Positions 8,283-17,309 of a DNA stretch of 52,371 bases are shown piece by piece. Each line of letters begins with the position of its first letter. The stretch's first letter is position 1. Source of the DNA: Candidatus Endomicrobium macrotermitis (GTDB taxonomy: Bacteria; Elusimicrobiota; Endomicrobiia; Endomicrobiales; Endomicrobiaceae); assembly GCA_031271405.1 (NCBI GenBank), contig JAISVT010000049.1:1-52371 (forward strand), given 5' to 3'. The translations under genes were made by a program, and so were the position numbers. The notes below the pieces were generated by a model. That model saw nothing but the letters and a program-made list of their open reading frames with translations, searched no databases and was not told where the DNA came from.

Positions 8283-9602
8283 ATGTCCCAAACGGATTTT
8301 TTAACAAACGCGGCGGCAGGTAAGAACAAGCCTTTGGCCGCAAGAATGGCTCCTAAAAGTTTTGAAGATTTTATGGGTCAGGACAATATTGTCGGCGACG
8401 GAAAGCTTTTGCGCCGTTCCATAGAAGCCGACAATTTGGGTTCCGTAATATTTTTCGGGCCTCCGGGCACCGGAAAAAGCGCTTTGGCAAGAATTATCGC
8501 ATCTAAAACGAAATCTTATTTCGAAGAAGCCAATGCCGTAACGATAGGCATCGCCGATATAAGAAAAATTATCGATCAGGCTAAAGCGCGGCTTGAAATG
8601 TCGGGCAAGAAGACGATTCTTATGCTCGACGAAATACACCATTTCAACCGTTCGCAGCAGGACGCACTGCTTCCGGACGTTGAAAGGGGAACGATAACGC
8701 TGATAGGAATTACGACTGAAAACCCGTTTTTTTATATCAATGCGGCGATAATTTCAAGAAGCATAGTTTTTGAGTTTCAGCTTTTGTCAAAAGACGCTCT
8801 TTTAAAAATTCTCGAATCCGCTTTGGCTGACGGCGAAAACGGTCTCGGGAAATTTAAAGTGGAAATGTCGGATCAGGCTAAAGAGCATTTGATTTTAAAC
8901 GCCGGAGGCGACGCCAGAAAACTTCTTAACGCCCTTGAAATAGGCGTTCTTTCCACCAAAATGAACGGGGAAGGAATAAGAGTTTTCGACATTGCCGTGG
9001 CGCAGGAATCCATGCAGAAAAGGGCGGTTTTATACGACCGCTCCGGAGACGCGCATTACGACCATATTTCCGCGTTCATTAAATCGATGAGGGGTACAGA
9101 TCCCGACGCCGCGGTTTACTGGATGGCGAAAATGCTTGCGGCGGGCGAAGATCCGCGTTTTATCGCAAGGAGAATAATCATCTGCGCGTCCGAAGACGTG
9201 GGCATGGCCGATCCCCGCGCTTTGATGCTTGCGGTTTCGGCTTTAAACGCCGTTGAATTTGTGGGAATGCCTGAAGCGAGGATTATTTTGGCGCAGGCTG
9301 CGGTTTATGTGGCTACGGCTCCGAAGTCAAACGCTTCTTATCTGGCCGTGGAAAAGGCTTTGTCCGAAGTTAAAAACGGCAAAGCAAGAAACGTACCCAA
9401 CCATTTGAAAGATGCAAATCTTGACGGAGAAGAATTGGGTCACGGGCAGGGGTACAAATACCCGCACGATTATGAAGGGCATTACGTAGAGCAGGATTAC
9501 TGGACCGATCCCGTCGAGTTTTATAAACCGTCCGGGGAAGGTTACGAGGGGAAAATCCGTGAAAGACTCTTTGGAATCAGAAAAAAGAAAAGTAAGATAT
9601 GA
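8283..9602 (+). CDS. rarA: Replication-associated AAA+ ATPase RarA (MgsA)
   Basis: 439 residues, the family length. RarA acts at stalled replication forks with SSB and RecA. Walker A is GPPGTGKS at 59-66 and Walker B is LMLDEIHHFN near 114-123; TTENPFF carries the sensor-1 region. The C-terminal part has the tetramerisation/clamp-loader-like signature (RSGDAHYDHISAFIKSMRG, YWMAKMLAAGEDPRFIARR). The last 44 nt overlap fau. The start is the ATG at 8283, directly behind the 6S RNA gene. Confidence 0.94.
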   Translation: MSQTDFLTNAAAGKNKPLAARMAPKSFEDFMGQDNIVGDGKLLRRSIEADNLGSVIFFGPPGTGKSALARIIASKTKSYFEEANAVTIGIADIRKIIDQAKARLEMSGKKTILMLDEIHHFNRSQQDALLPDVERGTITLIGITTENPFFYINAAIISRSIVFEFQLLSKDALLKILESALADGENGLGKFKVEMSDQAKEHLILNAGGDARKLLNALEIGVLSTKMNGEGIRVFDIAVAQESMQKRAVLYDRSGDAHYDHISAFIKSMRGTDPDAAVYWMAKMLAAGEDPRFIARRIIICASEDVGMADPRALMLAVSALNAVEFVGMPEARIILAQAAVYVATAPKSNASYLAVEKALSEVKNGKARNVPNHLKDANLDGEELGHGQGYKYPHDYEGHYVEQDYWTDPVEFYKPSGEGYEGKIRERLFGIRKKKSKI

Positions 9603-10152
9603 GTTTTTGAATTTGAGAAACAGAATAGACCCTATTCTGGCGTCTGCTTACAGCAGCGTGATTTTTTCAAAAATAATAAAACTTCCCGTTTACGAGAAAG
9701 CGGAAACGGTTATGTTTTATCTGTCTTACGGTTCGGAAGTCGCGACAGACGCTATGATAACGTCGGCGATTGAAGAAGGAAAGACCGTTGCCGTTCCGAC
9801 AATAGAAAATCCGGGCGACGGAAAAATGGAAGCGGTAAAAATAGCGAGAATAGAAGACGCCTACCAGTCCGTGTACGGAATAAGGCAGCCCGAGATAAAC
9901 CGCGAAGATTTGATCGATAAAAGCAATATCGATTTGGTTTTTGTGCCGGGAATCGCTTTTGACAACAACGGGTTCAGAACGGGTTACGGAAAGGGTTATT
10001 TTGACAGATGGCTTCAGAACGTTCCGCCTGAAAAAACGATAGGTCTTGCTTACGATTTTCAGATTACTGACAAACTGCCCGCGGGAAAATACGATTTGCC
10101 CGTAGGCATGATCGTGACGGAAAAAAGAATAATAGAGACAATCAAGAATTAA
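9559..10152 (+). CDS. fau: 5-formyltetrahydrofolate cyclo-ligase
   Basis: 197 residues. It converts 5-formyl-THF to 5,10-methenyl-THF with ATP, returning the storage folate to one-carbon metabolism. The signature VPGIAFDNNGFRTGYGKGYFDR (split across about 133-153) and the early RYEFLNLRNRI helix are present. The start is GTG at 9559, inside rarA, with a GAGGGG ribosome-binding site 7 nt upstream; the nearby ATG at 9600 is out of frame. Linkage of fau with 6S RNA and zapA is a known arrangement. Confidence 0.92.
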   Translation: MKDSLESEKRKVRYEFLNLRNRIDPILASAYSSVIFSKIIKLPVYEKAETVMFYLSYGSEVATDAMITSAIEEGKTVAVPTIENPGDGKMEAVKIARIEDAYQSVYGIRQPEINREDLIDKSNIDLVFVPGIAFDNNGFRTGYGKGYFDRWLQNVPPEKTIGLAYDFQITDKLPAGKYDLPVGMIVTEKRIIETIKN

Positions 10153-10187
10153 CGAAGTACAAAGAACAAACAATTAACAATTGCGGT

Positions 10188-10236
10188 GTTTCGGCAGAGC
10201 CGAAACCGAATTAATGAGTTTTCGCTTTACGAAAAC
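10188..10236 (+). repeat. Pair of perfect hairpins between fau and rny
   Basis: GTTTCGGC-AGA-GCCGAAAC (10188-10206) and GTTTTCG-ctta-CGAAAAC (10218-10236) stand side by side in the 146-bp gap. Neither has a T run, so they are not clear terminators. The flanks hold AACAATTAACAATTGCGG-type sequence that also recurs near 28211-28243. Confidence 0.55.
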
Positions 10237-10298
10237 CCCAAAAATGAACTTTGTTATTTGAAAATTGTAATTTGCAGTTAAAAAATGGGAGCGGGGAA

Positions 10299-11855
10299 AT
10301 GGAAAACATTATTGTGATAGCTATAGCCGCCGCTGTTGCCTTTGTAGCAGGATTTGTTTTGCGTCTCGTATATGCGAAAATAAATGCGAAGTCAACAGAG
10401 CAGGTTTCAGAAAGGATTATCAAAGAAGCGAAATTGATGGCCGAAACAAAATCGAAGGAAGCGATGCTCGACGCAAAGCTGATAGTCGATAAAGAAAGAA
10501 AAGAGTTTGAGCAGGAAATAAGGGAAAAAAAGCAGAACGCGCAAAATACGGAAAACAGGCTTAACCAGCGCGAAGAAAATTTGGAGCGCAAACTTGACTC
10601 CTTGGAACAGAAAGAAAAAGCTCTTGCCGGCAAAGAGAAAGCCGTAGCCGATAAAGAATTAAGCCTTAAAGTTAAATTTGACGAGGCTGAAAAGATTAAA
10701 GAAGAGCAGAAAAAAGTTTTAGAGAGAATTTCGGGCATGACGCGCGAAGAGGCAAAAAAAGAGCTCGTAAGCGCTATGGAAGAAGAAGCCAAACAGGATG
10801 CTGCGGTTTTGGCGCAGAGAATAGAGCAGGAAGCGCGCGATAACGCGGACAGAAAATCCAAAGAAATTATTTCCGTCGCCATACAGCGTATCGCGGCCGA
10901 CCATACCGCGGATATTACGACTTCAACCGTGCAGATTCCGAACGACGAGATAAAAGGCAGGGTCATAGGCAGGGAAGGCAGAAACATAAGAGCTTTCGAA
11001 CAGGCTACCGGCGTAGATCTGATAGTCGACGACACGCCCGAAGCCATAACCGTTTCCGCTTTTGACGGCGTAAGAAGGCAGATCGCGAAAATAGCTCTCG
11101 AAAGGCTTATAGCCGACGGCAGAATACATCCGGCAAGAATCGAAGAAGTGGTTGAAAAAGTAAAAAAAGAAATGGATATTCACATAAAAGAAGTCGGCGA
11201 ACAGGCCGCCATAGACGCCGGCGTTCCGGGGCTTAATTCCGAAATTATAAAACTTCTCGGAAAACTTAAATACAGGACTTCGTACGGACAAAACCAGCTT
11301 CAGCATACTTTGGAAGTGACCTGGCTTGCCGGCGCCATAGCCGGAGAGCTCGGGCTTGACGTCATGTTCTGCAAAAAAGCCGCCTTGCTTCACGATGTGG
11401 GAAAAGCCGTCGATCACGAAGTAGAGGGCACGCATCACCAGATTTCGGCCGATATTGCCAAAAAGTACGGCGAATCGCCTAAAATGATAAACGCGATTCT
11501 TTCTCACCACGAGGGTTTTGAAACTCCCAACAGCGCTGAAGCTTTCGTAATAGCCGCGGCAGACGCGATTTCGGCGGCAAGGCCCGGCGCAAGAAGAGAA
11601 TCCGTGGAGCATTATCTCAAAAGGCTTGAAAAACTTGAAAAAGTCGCGAAAGAATTCAAAGGCGTTTCTATGGCGTATGCCATACAGGCCGGCAGGGAAG
11701 TGCGCATTCTTGTCGAACCCGAAGACGTTGACGATAAGCAGGCGCAGGTTTTAGCGCATGATATAGCCAAGAAAGTAGAGCAGGAACTCGAATATCCCGG
11801 ACAGATAAAAATAACCGTGATAAGGGAAACGAGAGCGCAGGACATCGCGAAGTAA
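10299..11855 (+). CDS. rny: Ribonuclease Y
   Basis: 518 residues. RNase Y is the membrane-bound endonuclease that starts mRNA decay in many bacteria. It has an N-terminal transmembrane helix (about 3-23), a long coiled coil (about 30-190), a KH RNA-binding domain with GREG near 222-225, and an HD domain with [12 protein letters not shown] (H365, D366). The start at the ATG 10299 follows a GGAGCGGGG ribosome-binding site; an upstream TTG would add residues before the membrane anchor and is unlikely. It sits alone between hairpin-rich gaps. Confidence 0.96.
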   Translation: MENIIVIAIAAAVAFVAGFVLRLVYAKINAKSTEQVSERIIKEAKLMAETKSKEAMLDAKLIVDKERKEFEQEIREKKQNAQNTENRLNQREENLERKLDSLEQKEKALAGKEKAVADKELSLKVKFDEAEKIKEEQKKVLERISGMTREEAKKELVSAMEEEAKQDAAVLAQRIEQEARDNADRKSKEIISVAIQRIAADHTADITTSTVQIPNDEIKGRVIGREGRNIRAFEQATGVDLIVDDTPEAITVSAFDGVRRQIAKIALERLIADGRIHPARIEEVVEKVKKEMDIHIKEVGEQAAIDAGVPGLNSEIIKLLGKLKYRTSYGQNQLQHTLEVTWLAGAIAGELGLDVMFCKKAALLHDVGKAVDHEVEGTHHQISADIAKKYGESPKMINAILSHHEGFETPNSAEAFVIAAADAISAARPGARRESVEHYLKRLEKLEKVAKEFKGVSMAYAIQAGREVRILVEPEDVDDKQAQVLAHDIAKKVEQELEYPGQIKITVIRETRAQDIAK

Positions 11856-11909
11856 GACAGAGTGAAGATTGAAGAGCGAAAAGTTAAGATTTTGTTTTGA
11901 GTGAGGAGT

Positions 11910-11982
11910 TAACGGCAAAAATGGTTCCCTCGCCCCTTGCGGGAGAGGGAGGGACAAAGCCCCGGGTTAGGAGTTGCCGTTA
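11910..11982 (+). repeat. TAACGGCAA...TTGCCGTTA bounded repeat, copy 1
   Basis: Perfect 9-bp inverted ends (11910-11918 and 11974-11982) enclose a GC-rich core. Its last 50 bp (11931-11980) match 16406-16455 at 45 of 50 positions. It ends just before the xseA ribosome-binding site. Confidence 0.75.
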
Positions 11983-11994
11983 TTGCGAGGCAAA

Positions 11995-13236
11995 ATGTCA
12001 AAAGAACTTGAGTTTGATTTCAACGGCGAAAAGTATAGCGTCAGGCTTATCTACACCGTTTCGCAGATAAGCAATGAAATAAAACACGTTTTGGAAGGTT
12101 CTTATCCCGAAATTTGGCTTCGCGGCGAAATTTCAAATTATAAGCTCTACGGTTCGGGGCATGCGTATTTCAGTCTGAAAGACGAAAACTCGCAGATAAA
12201 AGCCGTAATATTCGATGCGCAGGAAATTTTAACTTTTAAACCGCATGACGGAATGGAAGTGTTAGTACGCGGGCGGATAAGCTCTTATCCAAAACGCGGC
12301 GAGTACCAGATTATAGTCGAGTCGGTTGAAAATTTCGGTATAGGCGGTTTGGCCGCCGAGTTTGAAAAACTTAAAAAGAAACTTGAAGCGGAAGGATATT
12401 TCGACGAATCGGTTAAAATCGAGATACCCAAACTTGTGAACAAAATAGGCGTAGTCACTTCGCGGGACGGAGCGGCTCTGCACGATATTTTGAAAGTTTT
12501 GGACAATTTAAACGCAAACGTTGAAGTCCTTATTTATCCCGTGAGAGTTCAGGGAAAGGAAGCGGAAAAAGAAATTCCCGCAGCCTTAAGATATTTGAAT
12601 GAAAATCATAAAGAATTGGACGTTTTGCTTGTCGGGCGCGGAGGCGGTTCCATAGAAGATTTATGGGCGTTTAATACCGAGCCCGTGGCAAGAGCCGTGT
12701 TTGATTCCAAGATTCCGGTTATCTCCTGCGTGGGACACGAAACGGATTTTACCATAGCGGATTTTGCCGCGGATATGCGCGCGCCTACTCCTTCGGCGGC
12801 AGCCGAGATGGCCGTAAGAGGCAAAACGGAACTTAAAAACAAACTCGGCAATATGAGCCGCGCATTGTTTGACGGCATAAATTTTATTTATGAAGACAAT
12901 ACTGAAAAACTTGAAATCCTTTCGTCGTCAAGGGCTTTTGTGAAGCCGTATCTCATATATGAGGACAAAATAAAATATGTCGGCGAACTCGGAGAGAGGC
13001 TTCGCCTGCTGGTTAAAAATATTTTTGCTTTAAAAAAATCCGCGGCGGCCAATCTTTCTCATAAGCTGTATTTGGTTTCGCCGCTTTCCGTGTTAAAAAG
13101 AGGTTTCGCGGTAGTTAAAGACGAAAGCGGAAATATAGTAAAAAAAACCAAAGCGCTGAGCGCCGGAGATAATGTCAGCGTAATGCTTTCCGCAGGAAAT
13201 TTTAAAGCACGCGTAGAGGAAATAAAAAATGGCTAA
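11995..13236 (+). CDS. xseA: Exodeoxyribonuclease VII large subunit
   Basis: 413 residues. With XseB it degrades single-stranded DNA in repair. It has an N-terminal OB fold (about 15-110, with WLRGEISNYKLYGSGHAYFSLKD), then the catalytic domain with VTSRDGAALHDI and the conserved GRGGGSIEDLWAFN, VISCVGHETDFTIADFAADMRAPTPSAAAE region. The ATG at 11995 has GCGAGG upstream; a TTG at 11974 lies in the repeat and is rejected. It overlaps xseB by 8 nt, giving coupled translation of the two subunits. Confidence 0.96.
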   Translation: MSKELEFDFNGEKYSVRLIYTVSQISNEIKHVLEGSYPEIWLRGEISNYKLYGSGHAYFSLKDENSQIKAVIFDAQEILTFKPHDGMEVLVRGRISSYPKRGEYQIIVESVENFGIGGLAAEFEKLKKKLEAEGYFDESVKIEIPKLVNKIGVVTSRDGAALHDILKVLDNLNANVEVLIYPVRVQGKEAEKEIPAALRYLNENHKELDVLLVGRGGGSIEDLWAFNTEPVARAVFDSKIPVISCVGHETDFTIADFAADMRAPTPSAAAEMAVRGKTELKNKLGNMSRALFDGINFIYEDNTEKLEILSSSRAFVKPYLIYEDKIKYVGELGERLRLLVKNIFALKKSAAANLSHKLYLVSPLSVLKRGFAVVKDESGNIVKKTKALSAGDNVSVMLSAGNFKARVEEIKNG

Positions 13237-13447
13237 AAAACAACAGTCTTTTGAAGCTGCTATCAAACGCCTTGAGGAAATAGTCTCGAAAATGGAAAAC
13301 GCGGATCCGGATTTGGACAATGCACTCGCTTTGTTTTCCGAAGGCGCGGAACTTGTAAAATTTTGTTCGGCAAAACTTAACGAAACCAAAAAGAAAATCG
13401 AAATACTGCTTGACGGAAATAAAGAACAATTTACCGGCAGAAATTGA
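13229..13447 (+). CDS. xseB: Exodeoxyribonuclease VII small subunit
   Basis: 72 residues, the usual XseB size. The typical pattern is present: SFEAAIKRLEEIVSKMENADPDLDNALALFSEGAELVKFC, a helical hairpin that binds XseA. The start overlaps the end of xseA by 8 nt. The next gene, a prenyl synthase, follows at once; xseB-ispA-dxs is a common order. Confidence 0.95.
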   Translation: MAKKQQSFEAAIKRLEEIVSKMENADPDLDNALALFSEGAELVKFCSAKLNETKKKIEILLDGNKEQFTGRN

Positions 13448-13494
13448 TACCGTCCTTGATAGGGCGGATGTTTAGAAAATCAACGGAGTTAACC

Positions 13495-14379
13495 TTGAAT
13501 CTAAAATCATATCTTTTAAAACAGAATAAGCTTGTAGATAGCGCTTTGAAGAAATTTTTGCCTAAAGGCAATGCCATAATGCCGCAGGGAATGCGCTACA
13601 GCATGCTTGCCGGCGGAAAAAGGATTCGTCCTGTTTTTGTCCTTTTAGCCGCGGAATTGTTCGGCGTAAAACCCGAAAAAGTTATGCCCGCTGCCTGCGC
13701 TATGGAATATATCCACACGTATTCTTTGGTTCACGACGATTTGCCGTCTATGGATAACGACGATTTAAGAAGGGGAAAGCCGACAAATCATAAAAAGTTC
13801 GGGGAGCCCGCTGCCATTTTGTGCGGGGACGCTTTGCTTACCGAAGCGTTTGACCTTATAACAAAATCATCCGCGGAAAATAAAAACATAATCAAAGCGG
13901 TTTCCATTCTGTCCGTATATTCGGGATATAAAGGGATGATAGGCGGGCAGGCTGAAGATACTATTTTTGCCGGAAAATGGGGCGGAAAGAATAAATCTTT
14001 TCTTTCGAAAAAATTGAAATATATACAAATGACAAAAACCTCGGCTTTGCTTATCGCAAGTTTAAAAATCGGCGCCGTTTTGGCTGGAGCCGACGATAAA
14101 AGCCTTAAAGCGCTTGAAACTTACGGCATCAACGCGGGAATAGCTTTTCAGATAGCGGACGACCTTCTGGACGTTTACGCGGATAAGAAACTTCTCGGAA
14201 AAAAAGGAAGCGACAGGGACAACGATAAACTGACCGAACTTTCGCTTTTCGGCAAAGAACAGGCCGAGAAAAACGCCGCGTTACACGTTAAGAAAGCCAA
14301 AAACGCTTTGAAGATTTTCGGAAAGAAAGCCGAAAAGCTGGCCGCTTTGGCAGATTATATGACGGAAAGAAAATACTGA
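13495..14379 (+). CDS. ispA: Farnesyl/geranylgeranyl diphosphate synthase
   Basis: 294 residues from the chosen start. It condenses IPP with allylic diphosphates to give C15 (or longer) prenyl diphosphates for undecaprenyl and quinone synthesis. The first Asp-rich motif is in SLVHDDLPSMDNDD and the second in FQIADDLLDVYAD; GGKRIRP binds IPP. The start chosen is TTG at 13495, with CGGAG 8 nt upstream, giving normal length. An ATG at 13468 or TTG at 13444 are possible alternatives. It lies between xseB and dxs, linking precursor supply and chain elongation. Confidence 0.9.
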   Translation: MNLKSYLLKQNKLVDSALKKFLPKGNAIMPQGMRYSMLAGGKRIRPVFVLLAAELFGVKPEKVMPAACAMEYIHTYSLVHDDLPSMDNDDLRRGKPTNHKKFGEPAAILCGDALLTEAFDLITKSSAENKNIIKAVSILSVYSGYKGMIGGQAEDTIFAGKWGGKNKSFLSKKLKYIQMTKTSALLIASLKIGAVLAGADDKSLKALETYGINAGIAFQIADDLLDVYADKKLLGKKGSDRDNDKLTELSLFGKEQAEKNAALHVKKAKNALKIFGKKAEKLAALADYMTERKY

Positions 14380-14411
14380 AACGGCAATCACGAAAAATTC
14401 GGAGACATAAG

Positions 14412-16256
14412 TTGAATATTTTAGACAAAATAAACGGCCCGGACGATTTAAAGAAAATCAAAAAAGAACTCTTGCCTGAAGTCGCTTCGGAAATCAGAAA
14501 AAAAATAGTGGAGACCGTGTCAAAAAACGGCGGGCATCTTGCCTCAAGCCTGGGAGCCGTAGATTTGACAATTGCTCTTCACTCCGTTTACGATTCCCCC
14601 AAGGATAAAATAATTTGGGACGTCGGTCATCAGGCATACGCGCATAAAATTTTAACCGGACGCAGAGAGAAATTTGAAACTTTGAGGACCCACAACGGCG
14701 TTAGCGGATTTCCGAAACGTTCGGAATCCGAGCATGATTCTTTCGGCGTAGGGCATTCGTCAACATCGATTTCGGCCGCTTTGGGTTTTGCCGCCGCAAG
14801 AGATTTGAAAAAAGAAGATTATAAAGTCGTAGCCGTGATAGGCGACGGTTCTATGACCGGCGGCCTTGCTTTCGAAGGCCTTCAAAACGCGGGGCATCTG
14901 AAAAAAGATATGCTTGTTATTTTAAACGATAACGAGATGTTTATATCGCAGAAGGTCGGCGCGATCGCAGGTTATTTTGCAAAACTTTTGACCATAGGTA
15001 TGGTTAAAAAAGCCGAACAGAAAATTATGAAGACCATAAGCCGTTTTCATTCTTTCGGTTCGCCTTTCGGGAAATTTATAAAAAGAGCGAAAGTGATGCT
15101 TTTTCCCGGCATGCTTTTTGAGGAAATGGGTTTTACTTATATAGGTCCCGTGCAGGGGCATGATATATCGAATCTCACCGCGATACTTACGAATATTAAA
15201 GATATGCAGGGGCCTGTTCTGCTTCACGTTATAACCAAAAAAGGAAAAGGCTACGAGCCCGCGGAAGAAGATCCTACAAAATTTCACGGCGTCGGAAAGT
15301 TTGACGTAAATACCGGAAAAACCGCGAAAAACGATAAAGTTACTTATACGCAGGTTTTTTCCGATACTCTCGTAAAACTTGCAAACGCTAACGATAAAAT
15401 TGTCGCGATAACCGCGGCTATGCCCGAGGGAACGGGACTCGATAAGTTTGCAAAACATTTTCCGGAAAGATATTTTGACGTAGGCATTGCCGAAGGACAT
15501 GCCGTTACTTTCGCGGCCGGCATGGCCGCCGACGGAATGCAGCCGGTTTGCGCGGTATATTCGACTTTTATGCAAAGAGCTTTGGACAATATAATCCACG
15601 ACGTGGCTTTGCAAAATCTTCCGGTGGTTTTTGCTTTGGACAGAGCCGGGCTTGTCGGAGAAGACGGCGGAACGCATCACGGATCTTTTGATTTTTCGTA
15701 TTTGAATTTTATCCCGAATTTGATAATTATGGCTCCGGCGGACGAAAATGAACTTCAGCATATGCTTAAAACCGCTTTTAATTCAAACAAACCGTGCGCT
15801 TTGAGATACCCGAGAGGAGCCGGAAGCGGAGCTGCCTTGGATATGGCGCCTTCGGTTTTGCAGATAGGAAAAGCTAAAGTAGTTTCGGAAGGCAAAGACA
15901 TATGCCTGCTTGCCATAGGCAATCATGTGGAGACATGCGTTAAAGCCGCCGAAACGCTTGCCGAAAAAAATATTAAAGCGTCTGTCGTAAATATGAGATT
16001 TTTAAAGCCTTTCGACGAAGAAATAATAAAAGAAATGTTTTCAAAGACAAAAAAATTCATCACAGTCGAAGAAAACGCCCTGATAGGCGGTTTCGGCGAA
16101 AGCGTTAAAAATTTGCTGTTCGGCACAGGCGCAAGCGTAGAGTGCATAGGGCTTCCCGATAAGTTTATAGAACACGGAAGTTTGAAAGTTTTAAGAAAAA
16201 AATACGGTCTTACCGCAGAAAATATAGCCGCAACGGCATTGAAGATGCTGCAATAA
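14412..16256 (+). CDS. dxs: 1-deoxy-D-xylulose-5-phosphate synthase
   Basis: 614 residues. It makes DXP from pyruvate and glyceraldehyde 3-phosphate with thiamine diphosphate, the first step of the MEP isoprenoid pathway. Visible: IIWDVGHQAYAHKILTGR, the ThDP/Mg motif GDGSMTGGLAFEGLQNAG from 144, and DRAGLVGEDGGTHHGSFD near 410. The start is TTG at 14412 with GGAG upstream; no ATG fits the conserved N-terminus. It is 32 nt downstream of ispA in the same operon. Confidence 0.97.
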   Translation: MNILDKINGPDDLKKIKKELLPEVASEIRKKIVETVSKNGGHLASSLGAVDLTIALHSVYDSPKDKIIWDVGHQAYAHKILTGRREKFETLRTHNGVSGFPKRSESEHDSFGVGHSSTSISAALGFAAARDLKKEDYKVVAVIGDGSMTGGLAFEGLQNAGHLKKDMLVILNDNEMFISQKVGAIAGYFAKLLTIGMVKKAEQKIMKTISRFHSFGSPFGKFIKRAKVMLFPGMLFEEMGFTYIGPVQGHDISNLTAILTNIKDMQGPVLLHVITKKGKGYEPAEEDPTKFHGVGKFDVNTGKTAKNDKVTYTQVFSDTLVKLANANDKIVAITAAMPEGTGLDKFAKHFPERYFDVGIAEGHAVTFAAGMAADGMQPVCAVYSTFMQRALDNIIHDVALQNLPVVFALDRAGLVGEDGGTHHGSFDFSYLNFIPNLIIMAPADENELQHMLKTAFNSNKPCALRYPRGAGSGAALDMAPSVLQIGKAKVVSEGKDICLLAIGNHVETCVKAAETLAEKNIKASVVNMRFLKPFDEEIIKEMFSKTKKFITVEENALIGGFGESVKNLLFGTGASVECIGLPDKFIEHGSLKVLRKKYGLTAENIAATALKMLQ

Positions 16257-16336
16257 CGGCAGGGACGCTTTGCGGCGAAGTTTAGAGGTGGATGCACGGC
16301 AGCCAAACTTCGAAGCTGTGCAGCACGGCAGTTCAA

Positions 16337-16455
16337 TAACGGCGAAGATTGATGTTTTGATTTACACCGTATGAAGCTTCAGGGTGACAAAAAGAGTTTT
16401 TCCTTCGCCCCTTGCGGGAGAGGGCGGGGCAAAGTCCCGGGTGAGGGGTTGCCGT
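16337..16455 (+). repeat. TAACGGC...TTGCCGT bounded repeat, copy 2
   Basis: It starts TAACGGC (16337) and ends TTGCCGT (16455), 5 nt before the tlyA start codon. Bases 16406-16455 match copy 1 at 45 of 50 positions. It contains a piece resembling the end of the GTCAT family (CAGGGTGAC, 16380-16388). The preceding 16257-16336 contains further ACGGCAG-type fragments. Confidence 0.7.
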
Positions 16456-16460
16456 AAAAA

Positions 16461-17216
16461 ATGGAAAAGAAGAAAGGTAAAAAACGTTTGGATGTCTTCC
16501 TTTTTGAAAACGGTTCAGCCGAAACCCGCACGAAAGCGCAGGCTTTTATTATAGGCGGCAGCGTTTTGGTTAACGGGCAGGCCGAGTATAAACCGAGCGC
16601 GCTTATCGGCGAAGAAGATGCCGTAGAACTTAAGAATGTAAACCCTTACGTTTCGCGCGGCGGGCTGAAATTAGAGTCGGCGTTAAATGCTTTAAATATA
16701 GACGTTTCCGGTTTTATATGTATCGATATAGGCGCTTCGACAGGCGGTTTTACGGACTGCATGCTTCAAAAAGGCGCCGTTAAAGTTTACGCGGTAGACG
16801 TCGGCACAGGCCAGCTTCATTATAAGCTGCGGCAAGACCCCAGAGTAATAAACATAGAAAACGTAAATTTCAGATATTTTGACAACTCCCTGATAAAAGA
16901 GCCGATGGATTTTGCAGCAATAGACGTTTCTTTTATCTCTTTGGACAAAATACTTGCTTCGGCGTATAAAGCCGTCAAAGACGGCGGTTTTGTTCTGGCG
17001 ATGATCAAGCCTCAGTTCGAACTTGAGCCGTCCGAAATAAAAAAAGGCGTTGTAAGAGACGAAAATCTCAGGCAAAAGGCCATAAATAAAATTAAAAATT
17101 TTGCGTCGGGCCTGGGTTTTAAAATAATTTCCGAAGCCGATTCGGGACTCAAAGGCCCTAAAGGAAATTTGGAACATTTTGTATTGTTGAAGAAGCAGAC
17201 GAATCAGATCCGGTAG
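16461..17216 (+). CDS. tlyA: TlyA family rRNA methyltransferase (S4 + FtsJ-like)
   Basis: 251 residues. TlyA proteins 2'-O-methylate cytidines in 16S/23S rRNA. It has an S4 RNA-binding domain at about 6-65 (RLDVFLFENGSAETRTKAQAFI), the linker VSRGGLKLESAL, and an FtsJ-like SAM site DIGASTGGFTDCML from 89. The conserved VDVGTGQL and DVSFISL segments follow. Its ATG lies only 5 nt after an intergenic repeat and lacks a clear ribosome-binding site, so the repeat probably shaped its translation start. Confidence 0.93.
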   Translation: MEKKKGKKRLDVFLFENGSAETRTKAQAFIIGGSVLVNGQAEYKPSALIGEEDAVELKNVNPYVSRGGLKLESALNALNIDVSGFICIDIGASTGGFTDCMLQKGAVKVYAVDVGTGQLHYKLRQDPRVINIENVNFRYFDNSLIKEPMDFAAIDVSFISLDKILASAYKAVKDGGFVLAMIKPQFELEPSEIKKGVVRDENLRQKAINKIKNFASGLGFKIISEADSGLKGPKGNLEHFVLLKKQTNQIR

Positions 17217-17238
17217 CCGCTGTGTGCTGAAATCTGTA

Positions 17239-17272
17239 ATTTATAGACCATGCGGCCTTGCGCAGGGTGACG
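17239..17272 (+). repeat. Half unit of the GTCAT...ATGAC repeat, copy 3
   Basis: TTTATAGACCATGCGGCC...GCGCAGGGTGAC matches the right half of the units at 7154-7235 and 30411-30494. It lies between tlyA and leuS. Confidence 0.6.
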
Positions 17273-17309
17273 GCCGAAGAGGTTCTTTAAAAATATACCA
17301 GAGGTTGAA

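Noticed and set aside
10923-11612. A 229-codon minus-strand open frame
   Set aside because: Shadow of the KH/HD region of rny; no ribosome-binding site or motif.
11910-11982. CRISPR array or IS element at the intergenic repeats
   Set aside because: Repeats are dispersed, not regularly spaced, lack spacers, and no transposase is present in the window.
14922-15761. A 279-codon minus-strand open frame
   Set aside because: Antisense to dxs, which has complete catalytic motifs; the reverse frame shows no family signature.
17217-17309. A T-box leader before leuS
   Set aside because: No T-box sequence, specifier loop or terminator is visible; most of the gap is a repeat fragment.
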